DNA of 64,000 nucleotides from Cellulomonas cellasea. Lineage in GTDB: Bacteria; Actinomycetota; Actinomycetes; Actinomycetales; Cellulomonadaceae. Under the pieces are notes generated by a model that searched no databases, had not been told where the DNA came from, and saw only the letters and a program-made list of their open reading frames with translations. The position numbers and the translations under genes were made by a program. This document shows, one piece after another, positions 35,674-46,190 of the stretch (its first letter is position 1; every line of letters begins with the position of its first letter). The stretch spans positions 56,230 through 120,229 of the forward strand of contig NZ_JAUDBQ010000014.1 of NCBI RefSeq assembly GCF_030372105.1, read 5' to 3'.

Positions 35674-36699
35674 ATGGAGCAGCACGACGACGGACAGCCG
35701 CTCGACGACGCATCGACACGGCACACGCCAGTGATGCTGGAGCGCTGCCTCGAGCTGCTCGCCCCGGCTCTCGAGGCGCCGGGGGCCGTGATGGTCGACT
35801 CGACGCTCGGCATGGGCGGGCACACCGAGGCGGTGCTGGCCCGGTTCCCCGACGTGCGCGTGATCGGCCTGGACCGCGACCCGCAGGCGCTCGCGCTCGC
35901 CAGCCGCCGGCTCGCGGTTTTCGGCGACCGCTTCACCCCCGTGCACGCGATCTACGACGAGATCAACGAGGTGCTGGCCTCCCTCGGCATTCCCGCCGTG
36001 CAGGGCGTCCTCATGGACCTCGGCGTGTCCTCGCTGCAGCTCGACGAGACAGAGCGCGGCTTCTCGTACTCCCAGGACGCCCCGCTGGACATGCGGATGG
36101 ACTCCACACAGGGCCAGACCGCCGCCGACATCCTCAACACCTATGACGTGCGCGAGCTCACCCGGGTGCTGCGGGAGTACGGCGAGGAGCGGTTCGCGCA
36201 GCGGATCGCCCGGCGCATCGTGGCGCAGCGTGAGACGGCGCCGCTGACCCGCACCGGCGAGCTGGTCGACATCCTGCGGGCGAGCATCCCCGCGGCGACC
36301 CGCAAGACCGGCGGCAACCCCGCCAAGCGCACGTTCCAGGCGCTGCGCATCGAGGTGAACGGCGAGCTCGAGGTGCTGGAGCGGGCGCTCCCGGCATCGA
36401 TCGAGGCGTTGGCGGTGGGCGGGCGCATCGTCGTCGAGGCCTACCACTCCCTTGAGGACCGGTTGGTCAAGCGGGCGCTCGCGGTCGGCGCGACGTCCAG
36501 CGCGCCCCCCGGGCTGCCGGTGGAGCCGGAGACGCACCGCCCGTTCCTGCGGCTCGTCACCCGTGGCGCCGAGGAGGCGGACGAGGCCGAGCGCGAGCGC
36601 AACCCGCGCTCCCAGTCGGTGCGGCTGCGCGCCGCCGAGCGGCTCCGAGACACACCTGACCACATGCGAGACCGAGGCGCATCGAGGAGATCGTCATGA
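35674..36699 (+). CDS. rsmH: 16S rRNA (cytosine1402-N4)-methyltransferase
   Basis: RsmH (MraW) methylates C1402 in the ribosomal P site. The 341-residue protein has the [15 protein letters not shown] start, SAM motif [27 protein letters not shown], the [15 protein letters not shown] catalytic loop, [15 protein letters not shown] and the C-terminal RVNGEL-like segment [14 protein letters not shown] with [15 protein letters not shown] lies about 7 nt before the ATG. It overlaps ftsL by 4 nt. Confidence 0.96.
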   Translation: MEQHDDGQPLDDASTRHTPVMLERCLELLAPALEAPGAVMVDSTLGMGGHTEAVLARFPDVRVIGLDRDPQALALASRRLAVFGDRFTPVHAIYDEINEVLASLGIPAVQGVLMDLGVSSLQLDETERGFSYSQDAPLDMRMDSTQGQTAADILNTYDVRELTRVLREYGEERFAQRIARRIVAQRETAPLTRTGELVDILRASIPAATRKTGGNPAKRTFQALRIEVNGELEVLERALPASIEALAVGGRIVVEAYHSLEDRLVKRALAVGATSSAPPGLPVEPETHRPFLRLVTRGAEEADEAERERNPRSQSVRLRAAERLRDTPDHMRDRGASRRSS

Positions 36700-37115
36700 G
36701 CGCACAGGCAGCGGCACGCGCCATCCCGCGCCCGGCACGGCCCGCGTCGCCGGCTCCGGCGAGCCAGCCCACCCCGCGGCTGCTGCTCGTCCGGGCCCCG
36801 GCCCAGGCGCGCACGAGGGCGCCCTTCGTGATCGCCTGCATGCTGATCCTCGTGGCGGCGCTGGTCACGGCGCTCCTGCTCAACACGACGATGGCGCGCG
36901 GCGCCTTCGAGAAGCAGGCGCTCGACACGGAGCTGTACCGGCTGGCGCAGAGCGAGCAGGACCTCGCCGCCCAGGTCGACCGCCTGCGCTCGCCTGAGCA
37001 GCTCGCGAGCGCGGCGCAGGCCCGCGGCATGGTCAAGGCCGAGAGCACGGCATGGCTGTTCCTGGCCGACGGCACGGTGCAGGGCGCGCCCGGGGAGGCA
37101 GGAGCCGGCGGATGA
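36696..37115 (+). CDS. ftsL: FtsL-like septum protein
   Basis: A 139-residue bitopic protein at the ftsL position. A Pro/Ala-rich cytoplasmic tail (1-45), one membrane segment ([19 protein letters not shown], about 46-64) and an outside coiled coil ([37 protein letters not shown]) are seen. FtsL with FtsB and FtsQ activates FtsWI at the septum. Sequence conservation is low in this family; the call rests on topology and on overlap with rsmH and ftsI (ATGA junctions at both ends). Confidence 0.85.
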   Translation: MSAQAAARAIPRPARPASPAPASQPTPRLLLVRAPAQARTRAPFVIACMLILVAALVTALLLNTTMARGAFEKQALDTELYRLAQSEQDLAAQVDRLRSPEQLASAAQARGMVKAESTAWLFLADGTVQGAPGEAGAGG

Positions 37116-39202
37116 CCGATCGAGGCAGGACACCGTCTGGGTCCCCGGCCGCCGGCCGAGGGGCCAGTCGGCCTGCCCCGAACCCGGCCGCGTCGCCACG
37201 GCAGGGCGCGGCGGCGCCTCGTGCGGCGTCACCGCGCACGGCGTCACCCCGTGCGGCCTCGCCGCGCCCGACGCCGGCGTCTGCGACCTCTGAACGAGCG
37301 CCGCGCGACGCCGCTCGCCGTGGCGACGCGCCGCGTCGTACCCGGTCCGCATCACCGCGGACTGCGGGCGGCACGAAGCCCGTGCGCGCGCGCACGCCCG
37401 CCCAGGGCGCCCGGACCGGCCGTCCGTCGGGGCCGCTCGGACCTCGCAAGCCTCGGACGCCGCGTGGCCCGCAAGGCCCGCGGACCGGCGACCCGCGCCG
37501 GAGGCAGGCCTTCCTCACCGTGATGGTGTTGGCGGTCCTCACCGTGTTCGCGGGGCGGCTCGTCTACGTGCAGGGCATCCAGGGCGAGGCGGTGGCCCAG
37601 GAGGCGCTGCAGCAGCGGCTCGGGCGCGACTCGAGCCTCGCGGTGCGCGGCCAGATCACCGACGCCAAGGGCGACATCCTGGCGCGCTCGGTGGAGCGGT
37701 ACACGTTGGCGGTGAACCAGCTCGACCTAGCCGAGTGGACGGTGCCCCGCTCGGACCCGAAGACCGGTGGGCCGTCGGCCGCAGCCGAGCGGCTCGCCCC
37801 GCTGCTGGACATGAACGCCGCCGAGCTGGGCGCGCTCCTCACCGGGGAGAGCACCTGGAAGGTCATCAAGAAGGGCCTGCTCCCCGAGCAGATGCGGGAC
37901 ATCAAGAAGCTGGCGATCGGCGGGGTGCAGTTCGAGCGCGTCCTGGACCGGGTGTACCCGAACGGGACCGTCGCGGGGAACCTGTTGGGCTGGGTCAATG
38001 CGGAGGGCGTGGGCGCGCAGGGGCTCGAGGCCGTGCTCGACGACCAGCTCACCGGCTCGGCGGGCACGTACGTCTGGGAGCGCGGGGGCGGCGGCCAGGC
38101 GATCCCTGGCGGGTATGAGGAGTCGACAGACGCTGTCGAGGGGGACACCGTCCAGCTCACCATCCGCAGCGACCTGCAGTGGAAGGCGCAGGAGGCGATC
38201 GACGCGCAGGTGGCCGCGACGGGCGCGGACAGCGGCTCGGTGATCGTCACGGACGTCGCCACGGGGGAGATCCTCGCCCTGGCGGACTCGGGGGCGCTGG
38301 ACCCGAACAGCCCGAGCGGCGACCTCTCCGGCTCGCGCTCCATCTCCGGTGTGTTCGACCCGGGGTCGACCGCCAAGGTGATCACGATGGCGGCGGCGCT
38401 CGAGACCGGGCTGGTGGACCCGCTCACCCCCTTCGAGGTGCCGTACCAGTACACGACCGACAACAACCAGACGTTCAAGGACTCGCATGAGCACGCGGGG
38501 ATGCGCCTGACGACCACCGGCGTGCTGGCGCAGTCGTCCAACACCGGCACGGTGATGATCGGCGAGAAGATCCCGCAGCAGGTGCGGCATGACTACCTGG
38601 CGAAGTTCGGCTTCGGCGAGAAGACGGGCATCGAGCTCCCCCAGGAGTCGCGCGGCATCCTGCACCCGTCGGACGAGTGGGACGGGCGCACCAAGTACGC
38701 CGTGCTCTTCGGTCAGGGCGTCTCGGTGACGGCGCTGCAGGCCACCCAGGTGTTCGCGACGATCGCCAACGGCGGGGTGCGGGTGCAGCCGCACCTCATC
38801 AAGGGCTGGACCTCCGCGGACGGGCAGTACACAGCCGCCGCGCCGGCCGCCTCGACACAGGTCGTCTCGAAGGAGACGGCCGACACCGTGCTGACCATGT
38901 TGGAGAGCGCCGTGGACGACGGGACGGGCTCCGCGGCCGCGATCCCCGGCTACCGGGTGGCCGGCAAGACGGGCACCGCCCAGTCCTTCAACCCGTCGGG
39001 GATCACCGCGTCGTTCATCGGCGTGGCTCCCGCCGACAACCCGCGCATCGCGGTCAGCGTGGTGCTGCACAACCCGCGCACGTCCGAGTGGGGCGGCACC
39101 GTCGCGGCGCCCGTCTTCCGGGACGTCACGCGCGACGCGCTGCTGGAGCTCGGCGTGGCCCCGAGCGGGGCGCCGGCGACGCTCTACGCGACGACGTGGT
39201 GA
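37112..39202 (+). CDS. ftsI: Septal transpeptidase FtsI (class B PBP3)
   Basis: Cross-links septal peptidoglycan. The 696-residue protein has an unusually long Arg/Pro/Ala-rich cytoplasmic tail (about 1-130), one membrane segment (TVMVLAVLTVFAGRLVYVQ), a dimerisation domain, and the transpeptidase with Ser419 in GSTAKV, SSN at 475-477 and Lys619 in GKTGTAQ. The active serine is in STAK, as in the family. ATG 37112 overlaps the ftsL stop. No PASTA repeats are present. The tail may be the docking part for other septal proteins. Confidence 0.95.
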   Translation: MTDRGRTPSGSPAAGRGASRPAPNPAASPRQGAAAPRAASPRTASPRAASPRPTPASATSERAPRDAARRGDAPRRTRSASPRTAGGTKPVRARTPAQGARTGRPSGPLGPRKPRTPRGPQGPRTGDPRRRQAFLTVMVLAVLTVFAGRLVYVQGIQGEAVAQEALQQRLGRDSSLAVRGQITDAKGDILARSVERYTLAVNQLDLAEWTVPRSDPKTGGPSAAAERLAPLLDMNAAELGALLTGESTWKVIKKGLLPEQMRDIKKLAIGGVQFERVLDRVYPNGTVAGNLLGWVNAEGVGAQGLEAVLDDQLTGSAGTYVWERGGGGQAIPGGYEESTDAVEGDTVQLTIRSDLQWKAQEAIDAQVAATGADSGSVIVTDVATGEILALADSGALDPNSPSGDLSGSRSISGVFDPGSTAKVITMAAALETGLVDPLTPFEVPYQYTTDNNQTFKDSHEHAGMRLTTTGVLAQSSNTGTVMIGEKIPQQVRHDYLAKFGFGEKTGIELPQESRGILHPSDEWDGRTKYAVLFGQGVSVTALQATQVFATIANGGVRVQPHLIKGWTSADGQYTAAAPAASTQVVSKETADTVLTMLESAVDDGTGSAAAIPGYRVAGKTGTAQSFNPSGITASFIGVAPADNPRIAVSVVLHNPRTSEWGGTVAAPVFRDVTRDALLELGVAPSGAPATLYATTW

Positions 39203-39269
39203 CCCGTCGGGCGACCCCGGCCGAGCGCCGGGGCCGGGCTCAGCGCGCCGGGGTGGCGCCCGACCGGGG

Positions 39270-39275
39270 TAGATT
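39270..39275 (+). promoter_or_regulatory. Leaderless -10 element of murE
   Basis: TAGATT, then six bases, then ATG 39282. A 79-bp gap separates ftsI from murE, the longest gap between rsmH and ftsQ, so a new transcript start here is plausible. Confidence 0.6.
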
Positions 39276-39281
39276 CTCCCT

Positions 39282-40865
39282 ATGACGTCCCCCCAGGGTC
39301 GGATGCGCCCGCAGCACCCCGCCACACACCGGGTCGTCGACCTCATCGACGTCTTCGGCCTGTCCGTCCAGGGCGTCGCCCCGGGCCCCGATGCCACCCT
39401 CAGCGGCGTCAGCGTCGCGAGCGGCGACGTGCGGCCCGGCGACCTGTTCGTGGCCCTGAGCGGCCTCAAGGTCCACGGGGCGACGTTCACGGCCCAGGCC
39501 GTCGAGGGCGGCGCCGTCGCGATCCTCACCGACCAGGCCGGCGTGGAACTCCTCGCCGCCGACCAGCCCCCGATCCCGATCCTCGTCGCCCCCGACCCGC
39601 GGTCGCTCGCGGGCCCGATCGCGGCGTGGGCGCATGACCATCCCGCGCAGGGCGTCGTCACCGTGGGCATCACCGGCACCAATGGGAAGACGACCACCAG
39701 CTACTTCGTCGACGCCGCGTTGCGCGCCCAGCACGCGAGCACCGGCGTGATGGGCACCGTCGAGCTGCGGATCGGCGCCGAGGCGATCGAGAGCCCTCGC
39801 ACGACCGTGGAGGCGCCCGTGGTGCAGTCGATCCTCGCGCTGATGCGCGAGCGCGGCGCGACGGCCTGCACGATGGAGGTGTCGTCGCATGCGCTGGCCC
39901 TCGGGCGCGTCGGCGGGCTGGAGTTCGACGTGGTCGGCTTCACCAACCTGCAGCGCGACCACCTGGACTTCCACGGCGACATGGAGGGCTACTTCCGGGA
40001 CAAGTCCCGGCTGTTCGCGCCCGGCCAGGCCCGTCGTGGCGTCGTCGTCGTGGACGACGTGTGGGGCCAGCGGCTCGCGGCCGAGGCGCAGATCCCCGTC
40101 GAGTCCGTCTCGACCCTCGTCGGGGCGCCGGTGGCGGAGACTGCCGACTGGGCGGTGACGTCCGCGGACATCGGCCTCGACGGCATCGGCTCGACCTTCA
40201 CGCTGCGCGGCCCGGACGGCGTCGAGCACGCCGCGGCGAGCCCGCTGCCCGGCCGGGTCAACGTGTCAAACGCGGCGCTGGCCGTCGTCATCGCCCACCG
40301 TGCCGGCGTCGACCTGGCCACCGCCATCCACGCCGTGGGGCACGCGTCGGAGATCCCCGGCCGGATGGAGCGCGTCGTCGAGCGCGGGGCCGGCATGCCG
40401 CTGGGCCTGGTCGACTACGCGCACACCCCTGACGCGCTGGTGCTCGCGCTCGACGCGGTGCGCCCCATCACCCCGGGCCGGCTGATCCTGGTCTTCGGCT
40501 CCGACGGCGACCGCGACCAGGGCAAGCGCCCGCTCATGGGCGAGATCGCCGCGCGTCTGGCGGATGTGCTCGTCGTCACCGACGAGAACCCCCGCTCGGA
40601 GGACCCGGCAGTCATCCGCGCCGCGATCCTCGACGGGGTGCGCGGCGCGCGCCCCGACCTCGCCGACGTGCACGAGGCGACCAGCCGCAGCCAGGCCATC
40701 CACGACGCCTTCGAGATCGCGACGGAGCAGGACACCATCATCATCACGGGCAAGGGTCACGAGCCGACCCAGGAGATCGCCGGTGTGTTCCACCGGTACA
40801 ACGACCGCGACGTGCTGCTGGCCGCGGCGCGGGCGCGGCGCGAGCTCGAGGGGCAGGACGCGTGA
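39282..40865 (+). CDS. murE: UDP-MurNAc-tripeptide synthetase
   Basis: Adds the third amino acid to UDP-MurNAc-L-Ala-D-Glu. The 527-residue ligase has the N-terminal domain, ATP loop GITGTNGKTTTSYF, the MEVSSHAL segment, NLQRDHLDFHG and a C-terminal domain with VDYAHTPDAL and DENPRSEDP. The DENPR stretch corresponds to the DNPR motif that selects meso-diaminopimelate in E. coli; since Cellulomonas relatives use ornithine, the substrate cannot be called. Start fixed by the leaderless promoter. Stop overlaps the murF GTG. Confidence 0.95.
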   Translation: MTSPQGRMRPQHPATHRVVDLIDVFGLSVQGVAPGPDATLSGVSVASGDVRPGDLFVALSGLKVHGATFTAQAVEGGAVAILTDQAGVELLAADQPPIPILVAPDPRSLAGPIAAWAHDHPAQGVVTVGITGTNGKTTTSYFVDAALRAQHASTGVMGTVELRIGAEAIESPRTTVEAPVVQSILALMRERGATACTMEVSSHALALGRVGGLEFDVVGFTNLQRDHLDFHGDMEGYFRDKSRLFAPGQARRGVVVVDDVWGQRLAAEAQIPVESVSTLVGAPVAETADWAVTSADIGLDGIGSTFTLRGPDGVEHAAASPLPGRVNVSNAALAVVIAHRAGVDLATAIHAVGHASEIPGRMERVVERGAGMPLGLVDYAHTPDALVLALDAVRPITPGRLILVFGSDGDRDQGKRPLMGEIAARLADVLVVTDENPRSEDPAVIRAAILDGVRGARPDLADVHEATSRSQAIHDAFEIATEQDTIIITGKGHEPTQEIAGVFHRYNDRDVLLAAARARRELEGQDA

Positions 40866-42325
40866 TCGCTCTGACAGCGGCCGACATCGCGGCCGCCACC
40901 GGGGGAGAGCTGCGCCCCGCGTCGCTCGACCCCGCCACCGTCGTCAGCGGGCCCGTGGTGGTCGACTCCCGTGAGGTCCAGGAGGGCTCGCTGTTCGTGG
41001 CCCTGCCGGGCGAGCACGTGGACGGCCACGACTTCGCGGCCGCCGCCGTGCGGTCGGGCGCGGGGCTGGTGTTGGCGGCGCGCCCGCTGGCCACCCCCGA
41101 GGGCGAGCCGCTGCCGTGCGTCGTCGTGCCGGACGTGGAGCGGGCCCTGGGCGACTTGGCCCGCGCGGTGCTGGCCCGCCTGCGCGAGGCGTCCCTCGAG
41201 CCTGGCGGCGCCGGGCTGCAGGTGATCGGCGTGACCGGGTCGGTGGGCAAGACGACCACCAAGGACCTGCTCGCGCAGATCCTCGGCGCCGCGGGCCCGA
41301 CGATCGCCCCCGCGCGGTCGTTCAACAACGAGATCGGCCTGCCCCTCACGGTGCTGCGCGCCGACGAGTCCACGCGCTTCCTGGTGCTTGAGATGGGCGC
41401 CAGCGGCATGGGGCACCTGACGTACCTCACCGACATCGCGCCGCCCGACGTGGCGGTGGTGCTCGTGGTGGGCACCGCGCACCTGGGGGAGTTCGGGGGC
41501 ATCGAGGCGGTCGCCACGGCGAAGGCCGAGATCGTCCAAGGGCTTGTGCCGGATGGCGTCGCGGTGCTCAACGCGGACGACTCGAGGGTGAGCGCCATGG
41601 CGGGCGTCGCGCCAGGGAAGGTCGTCACGTTCGGCTTCTCGGCGGCGGCCGACGTGCGGGCCCGCGACTTGCGGATCGACCGCGCCGGCCGGGCGTCCTT
41701 CACGCTGCAGGCGCCGGGCGCCGACGGGGTCATCGGCCAGGCGCCCGTCTCGCTGCGACTGGTCGGCGAGCACCACGCGAACAACGCGATCGCCGCCGCG
41801 GCGGCCGCGATGCAGGTGGGGCTCGGGCTCTCCGAGGTCGCGGCGTCGCTGAGCGGCGCGGAGGCGCTCAGCCCGCACCGCATGCACGTGGTGGACCGGC
41901 CCGACGGCGTCACCGTCATCGACGACTCCTACAACGCGAACCCCGACTCGATGCAGGCGGCCCTCAAGGCCCTGGCAGTCGTCGCCGGGCGCGACAGGCG
42001 GTCCATCGCGGTGCTCGGGGAGATGCTCGAGCTCGGCGAGGACGCCCGGGAGGCGCATGACGCCATCGGGCGGCTCGCCGTGCGCCTCAACATCGGCCTC
42101 ACGATCGCCGTGGGGGAGGGCGCGCGCCCGATCCGCGACGGCGCCAACCGCGAGGGGTCGTGGGGCGACGAGATCGCCGTGGCCGACGACATCGACGCCG
42201 CCGCGCGGTTCCTCGACGAGGAGCTGCGCGCCGGGGACGTCGTGCTGGTGAAGTCCTCGTACGGCGCGGGGCTCTGGCGGCTGGGCGACCGGCTCATCGC
42301 CGGCGGGCAGGAGGCCGCGTCATGA
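40862..42325 (+). CDS. murF: UDP-MurNAc-tripeptide-D-Ala-D-Ala ligase
   Basis: Adds D-Ala-D-Ala to complete the UDP-MurNAc-pentapeptide. The 487-residue protein has [15 protein letters not shown], the ATP loop [46 protein letters not shown] and [13 protein letters not shown] 40862 overlaps the murE stop and its own stop overlaps mraY, so translation is coupled. Confidence 0.95.
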   Translation: MIALTAADIAAATGGELRPASLDPATVVSGPVVVDSREVQEGSLFVALPGEHVDGHDFAAAAVRSGAGLVLAARPLATPEGEPLPCVVVPDVERALGDLARAVLARLREASLEPGGAGLQVIGVTGSVGKTTTKDLLAQILGAAGPTIAPARSFNNEIGLPLTVLRADESTRFLVLEMGASGMGHLTYLTDIAPPDVAVVLVVGTAHLGEFGGIEAVATAKAEIVQGLVPDGVAVLNADDSRVSAMAGVAPGKVVTFGFSAAADVRARDLRIDRAGRASFTLQAPGADGVIGQAPVSLRLVGEHHANNAIAAAAAAMQVGLGLSEVAASLSGAEALSPHRMHVVDRPDGVTVIDDSYNANPDSMQAALKALAVVAGRDRRSIAVLGEMLELGEDAREAHDAIGRLAVRLNIGLTIAVGEGARPIRDGANREGSWGDEIAVADDIDAAARFLDEELRAGDVVLVKSSYGAGLWRLGDRLIAGGQEAAS

Positions 42326-43404
42326 GGGCAGTCCTCATCTCCGGCGGCCTGTCGATGCTCATCGCGCTGCTCGGCACACCCCTGTTCATCCGGTTCCTGG
42401 TCAAGAAGCAGTACGGCCAGTTCATCCGCCAGGACGGGCCCACCGCGCACTTCACCAAGCGCGGCACGCCCACGATGGGCGGGGTCGTCATCATCGGCGC
42501 CACGCTGCTGGGCTGGGGCGGGGGGCTGCTCGCGACGGGGCAGCTGCCCACGGTCTCGGCCATGCTCGTGCTGTACCTGATGACCGGCCTGGGCGTCGTG
42601 GGCTTCCTCGACGACTTCATCAAGATCTCCCGCCAACGCAGCCTCGGCCTCAAGGCGCGGTGGAAGTTCCTCGGCCAGGGCCTGGTCGGCGTGACCTTCG
42701 CGATCGCGGCCCTGCAGTTCCCCAACGAGGCGTTCCGCACCCCCGCGTCGACGAAGATCTCGTTCATCCGGGACACCAACCTCGACCTGGCGTTCGCTGG
42801 ACTCACCCTCGGCATGGTGCTGTTCGTCATCTGGGCGAACTTCCTCATCACCGCCTGGTCCAACGCCGTCAACCTCACCGACGGGCTGGACGGGCTCGCC
42901 ACCGGCGTGTCGCTGATCGTCTTCGGCTCGTACGTGCTGGTCGGCGTGTGGCAGTTCAACCAGAGCTGCCAGTTCCTGGCCTCGGCCGGGCCGCGTTGCT
43001 ACGAGGTCCGCGACCCGATGAGCCTGGCCGTGGTGGCCGCGTCGATCACCGGCGCCTGCTTCGGGTTCCTGTGGTGGAACGCGAGCCCCGCGCAGATCTT
43101 CATGGGGGACACCGGCTCGCTGGCCCTCGGCGGGGCGCTCGCCGGGCTGTCGATCCTGTCCCGCACGGAGATCCTCGCGGCGATCCTGGGCGGCTTGTTC
43201 GTGCTGATCGTGCTCTCCGACGTGATCCAGATCGGCTTCTTCAAGATGACCGGGAAACGGGTCTTCAAGATGGCGCCGCTACATCACCACTTCGAGTTGT
43301 CGGGGTGGGGCGAGGTCACGATCGTCATCCGCTTCTGGATCATCGCCGGGCTGTTCGTGGCCCTCGGCATCGGCATCTTCTACGCGGAGTGGGTGACGGG
43401 TTAG
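42322..43404 (+). CDS. mraY: Phospho-MurNAc-pentapeptide transferase
   Basis: Integral membrane enzyme that makes lipid I from UDP-MurNAc-pentapeptide and undecaprenyl phosphate. The 360-residue protein has about ten membrane segments. Catalytic and binding motifs are [32 protein letters not shown] and [11 protein letters not shown]. The [12 protein letters not shown] segment near residue 47 is typical. ATG 42322 overlaps the murF stop. A Cys-containing loop ([15 protein letters not shown]) between two segments is an actinobacterial feature. Confidence 0.96.
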   Translation: MRAVLISGGLSMLIALLGTPLFIRFLVKKQYGQFIRQDGPTAHFTKRGTPTMGGVVIIGATLLGWGGGLLATGQLPTVSAMLVLYLMTGLGVVGFLDDFIKISRQRSLGLKARWKFLGQGLVGVTFAIAALQFPNEAFRTPASTKISFIRDTNLDLAFAGLTLGMVLFVIWANFLITAWSNAVNLTDGLDGLATGVSLIVFGSYVLVGVWQFNQSCQFLASAGPRCYEVRDPMSLAVVAASITGACFGFLWWNASPAQIFMGDTGSLALGGALAGLSILSRTEILAAILGGLFVLIVLSDVIQIGFFKMTGKRVFKMAPLHHHFELSGWGEVTIVIRFWIIAGLFVALGIGIFYAEWVTG

Positions 43405-44867
43405 TGGCCCCCGGCGACGAGGGAGTGCTCAGCGCTGAGGCGCTCAGCGGCGCGCGAGTGCTCGTCGCCGGGCTCGGCGTCTCCGGCCGGGCGGCGCTCG
43501 AGGCGCTGACCTCGCTGGGCGCCGCGGTGACCACCGTCGACGAGCACGCCGAGCAGGCCGACGTGCGGGACGTCGCGGGATTCGTGGCCGATGGCGGGCT
43601 GGACGGAGTGGACCTGGTGGTCGCCTCGCCGGGGTGGCCGCCGTCGAACCCGCTGCTGGAAGGCGCCGTCGAGCGCGGCGTCCCGGTGTGGAGCGAGGTC
43701 GAGCTCGCGTGGCAGACCCGGGTGGGCCGGGCGGATGGCAGCGGCCCGGCGCCGTGGCTCGCGGTCACCGGCACGAACGGCAAGACGACCACCGTCGGCA
43801 TGCTGGAGTCGATGCTCCGTGCCGGTGGCGAGCATGCGGTCGCCGCCGGGAACGTCGGCACGCCGCTGGTGCAGGTCGTCGCGGACCCGTCCGTCGACGT
43901 GGTCGCCGTCGAGCTCTCGAGCTTCCAGCTCCACTTCACGCACTCGATGTCGGCGCAGGCCGCCGCGGTGCTCAACGTGGCCCCCGACCACCTCGACTGG
44001 CATGGCTCCCTGGAGGCGTATGCCGCCGACAAGGGGCGGGTGTACGAGCGCGCCCAGGTCGCCTGCGTTTACAACCTGGCCGACCCGCTCACCGAGCACC
44101 TGGTCCGCGAGGCCGACGTGGAGGAGGGCGCCCGCGCCATCGGCGTCACGCTCGGCACCCCGGGCGTCGGCCAGCTCGGCGTGGTCGAGGACGTGCTGGT
44201 GGACCGGGGGTTCACGCCGCAGCGCCACACCCATGCCGCCGAGCTGGGCACGTTGGCGGATCTGGCGCATCTGGGCGGCGCGGACGGCGTGCCACCGCAT
44301 GTCGTCCAGGACGCGCTCACCGCGGCGGCGCTGGCCCTGGCGCATGGCTGCCCGCCCGCCGCGGTCCGGGACGGACTGCGCGCGTTCGCTCCTGGCGAAC
44401 ATCGATCTCAGATGGTGGCGGAGGTGGACGGCATCCGCTGGGTCGACGACTCGAAGGCCACCAACGCGCACGCCGCCGCGGCGTCACTCGCCGGCTTCGC
44501 CCCCGGCAGCGTCGTCTGGATCGCCGGCGGCCTCGCCAAGGGCGCGAGGTTCGACGCGCTCGTGCAGGCGTGCAAGGACAGGCTCGCCGGCGTCGTGCTC
44601 ATCGGCGTGGACCCGGAGCCGCTCGCGGGGGCGCTCGCCCGACACGCGCCAGAAGTTCCCGTCGCCCGCGTCGATCCCGGTGACACTGGGACGGTGATGA
44701 CGCGTGCGGTCGAGGAGGCTCGCCGGCTCGCCGCCTCGGTGCGGCCCGGGCCAGCGAGCGTCCTGCTCGCGCCCGCCAGCGCGTCGATGGACCAGTTCCG
44801 CTCCTACGCCGAGCGGGGAGAGTCATTCGCCGCGGCGGTGCGCGCCCTGAGCCCCGACGCGGGCTGA
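43404..44867 (+). CDS. murD: UDP-MurNAc-L-alanine-D-glutamate ligase
   Basis: Adds D-glutamate to UDP-MurNAc-L-alanine. The 487-residue protein has VLVAGLGVSGRAALEAL, the ATP loop AVTGTNGKTTTVGML, ELSSFQL, NVAPDHLDWHG, VDDSKATNAHA and LLAPASASMDQF. GTG 43404 shares a base with the mraY TAG stop; a second in-frame GTG at 43425 would be too close to its own G-rich site. A short N-terminal extension precedes the Rossmann fold. Confidence 0.94.
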   Translation: MAPGDEGVLSAEALSGARVLVAGLGVSGRAALEALTSLGAAVTTVDEHAEQADVRDVAGFVADGGLDGVDLVVASPGWPPSNPLLEGAVERGVPVWSEVELAWQTRVGRADGSGPAPWLAVTGTNGKTTTVGMLESMLRAGGEHAVAAGNVGTPLVQVVADPSVDVVAVELSSFQLHFTHSMSAQAAAVLNVAPDHLDWHGSLEAYAADKGRVYERAQVACVYNLADPLTEHLVREADVEEGARAIGVTLGTPGVGQLGVVEDVLVDRGFTPQRHTHAAELGTLADLAHLGGADGVPPHVVQDALTAAALALAHGCPPAAVRDGLRAFAPGEHRSQMVAEVDGIRWVDDSKATNAHAAAASLAGFAPGSVVWIAGGLAKGARFDALVQACKDRLAGVVLIGVDPEPLAGALARHAPEVPVARVDPGDTGTVMTRAVEEARRLAASVRPGPASVLLAPASASMDQFRSYAERGESFAAAVRALSPDAG

Positions 44868-44875
44868 GCGCGGAC

Positions 44876-46138
44876 ATGGTGACGCCGATGCCACCTCGTT
44901 CGATCACGTCGCAGGCCGGGCCCGGCGAGCAACGCGACACGGCGGCGCCCACCGGCCGGCTCGGCGCGTGGAACAGCCCGGTCACCAGTTACTACGTGCT
45001 CACCGGCGCCACTGCCCTGCTGGTGGTGCTGGGACTGGTCATGGTGCTGTCCAGCTCGAGTGTGGAGTCGCTCGCGAAGGGGCGGTCGCCGTACGCGGAG
45101 TTCCTCAAGCAGGCACAGTTCGCGTTGATGGGCCTGCCGGTGCTGTGGGTCGCGTCGCGTGCGCCCGTGCGCTTCTACAAGGCGGCGGCCTGGCCGCTGC
45201 TGGGGATCGCCGCGGTGCTGCAGCTCGCGGTGTTCTCCCCGCTCGGCGCCGATGCCGTGGGCGGCAACCGGAACTGGATCGCCCTCGGGTCGTTCACGGC
45301 CCAGCCGAGCGAGGCGGTGAAGTTCGCGCTGTCGATCTGGCTGGGCGTCGTGCTCGCCCGCAAGCGGCCGCTGTTGCAGGAGTGGAAGCACGCGCTCATC
45401 CCGGTCGTGCCGGTCGGGGCGTTGATGATCGGGTTGGTCTTGATCGGACACGACCTGGGCACCGCGCTCGTGATGATGCTGCTGGTCGGCGGCGCGATGT
45501 TCGTCGCCGGGGTCCCGATGCGGATGTTCAGCGTGGCGGTGTCGTTGGCAGTCGTGGCGGCGGGCGTCCTGGCGATCTCCTCCAAGAACCGCGTGGCGCG
45601 CATCTTCTCGTGGCTGAGTGACGACTGCGACGTGACCAGCGACTGCTATCAGACCCTGCACGGCGGCTGGGGCCTGGCCACCGGCGGCTGGACGGGGATC
45701 GGGCTGGGCGCCAGCCGCGAGAAATGGTCGTACCTGCCCGAGGCGCACAACGACTTCATCTTCGCGATCATCGGCGAGGAGCTGGGCCTGATCGGCACGC
45801 TCCTGGTGCTCGGGTTGTTCGCGCTCATCGCGCTGGCCATGTTCCGGGTGATCCGCCGTCACAGCGACCCGTTCGTGCAGATCACGACGGGCGCCATCGT
45901 GTGCTGGGTGATCGGCCAGGCGCTGGTGAACATCGCGGTGGTGATCGGCCTCGCGCCGGTGATCGGCGTGCCGCTGCCACTCGTGTCGGCGGGCGGCTCG
46001 GCGCTGATCACAACGATGGGCGCGATCGGCGTGGTCATCTCGTTCGCGCGTGCCGAGCCCGGCGCCGCCGAGGCGCTCGCCGCCCGGCCCAGCGTGGTGC
46101 GACGCTCGCTCGCGGTGATCGGCCGGACGCGTGGGTGA
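44876..46138 (+). CDS. ftsW: Septal glycosyltransferase FtsW
   Basis: Polymerises lipid II at the septum together with FtsI. The 420-residue SEDS protein has ten predicted membrane segments, the catalytic Asp in IGHDLGTALVM, NRNWIALGSFTAQPSEAVK, the EAHNDFIFAIIGEELG segment and VSAGGSALITTM. About 30 polar residues precede the first membrane segment. ATG 44876 follows murD by 8 nt; nearby GTG 44879 and ATG 44888 are possible. A divisome rather than elongation (RodA) role follows from the dcw position. Confidence 0.94.
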   Translation: MVTPMPPRSITSQAGPGEQRDTAAPTGRLGAWNSPVTSYYVLTGATALLVVLGLVMVLSSSSVESLAKGRSPYAEFLKQAQFALMGLPVLWVASRAPVRFYKAAAWPLLGIAAVLQLAVFSPLGADAVGGNRNWIALGSFTAQPSEAVKFALSIWLGVVLARKRPLLQEWKHALIPVVPVGALMIGLVLIGHDLGTALVMMLLVGGAMFVAGVPMRMFSVAVSLAVVAAGVLAISSKNRVARIFSWLSDDCDVTSDCYQTLHGGWGLATGGWTGIGLGASREKWSYLPEAHNDFIFAIIGEELGLIGTLLVLGLFALIALAMFRVIRRHSDPFVQITTGAIVCWVIGQALVNIAVVIGLAPVIGVPLPLVSAGGSALITTMGAIGVVISFARAEPGAAEALAARPSVVRRSLAVIGRTRG

Positions 46139-46190
46139 GACCGTGGGGGACCGGCAGGACGAATCGACGGACGAAGGAGCTGTGGGGCGC

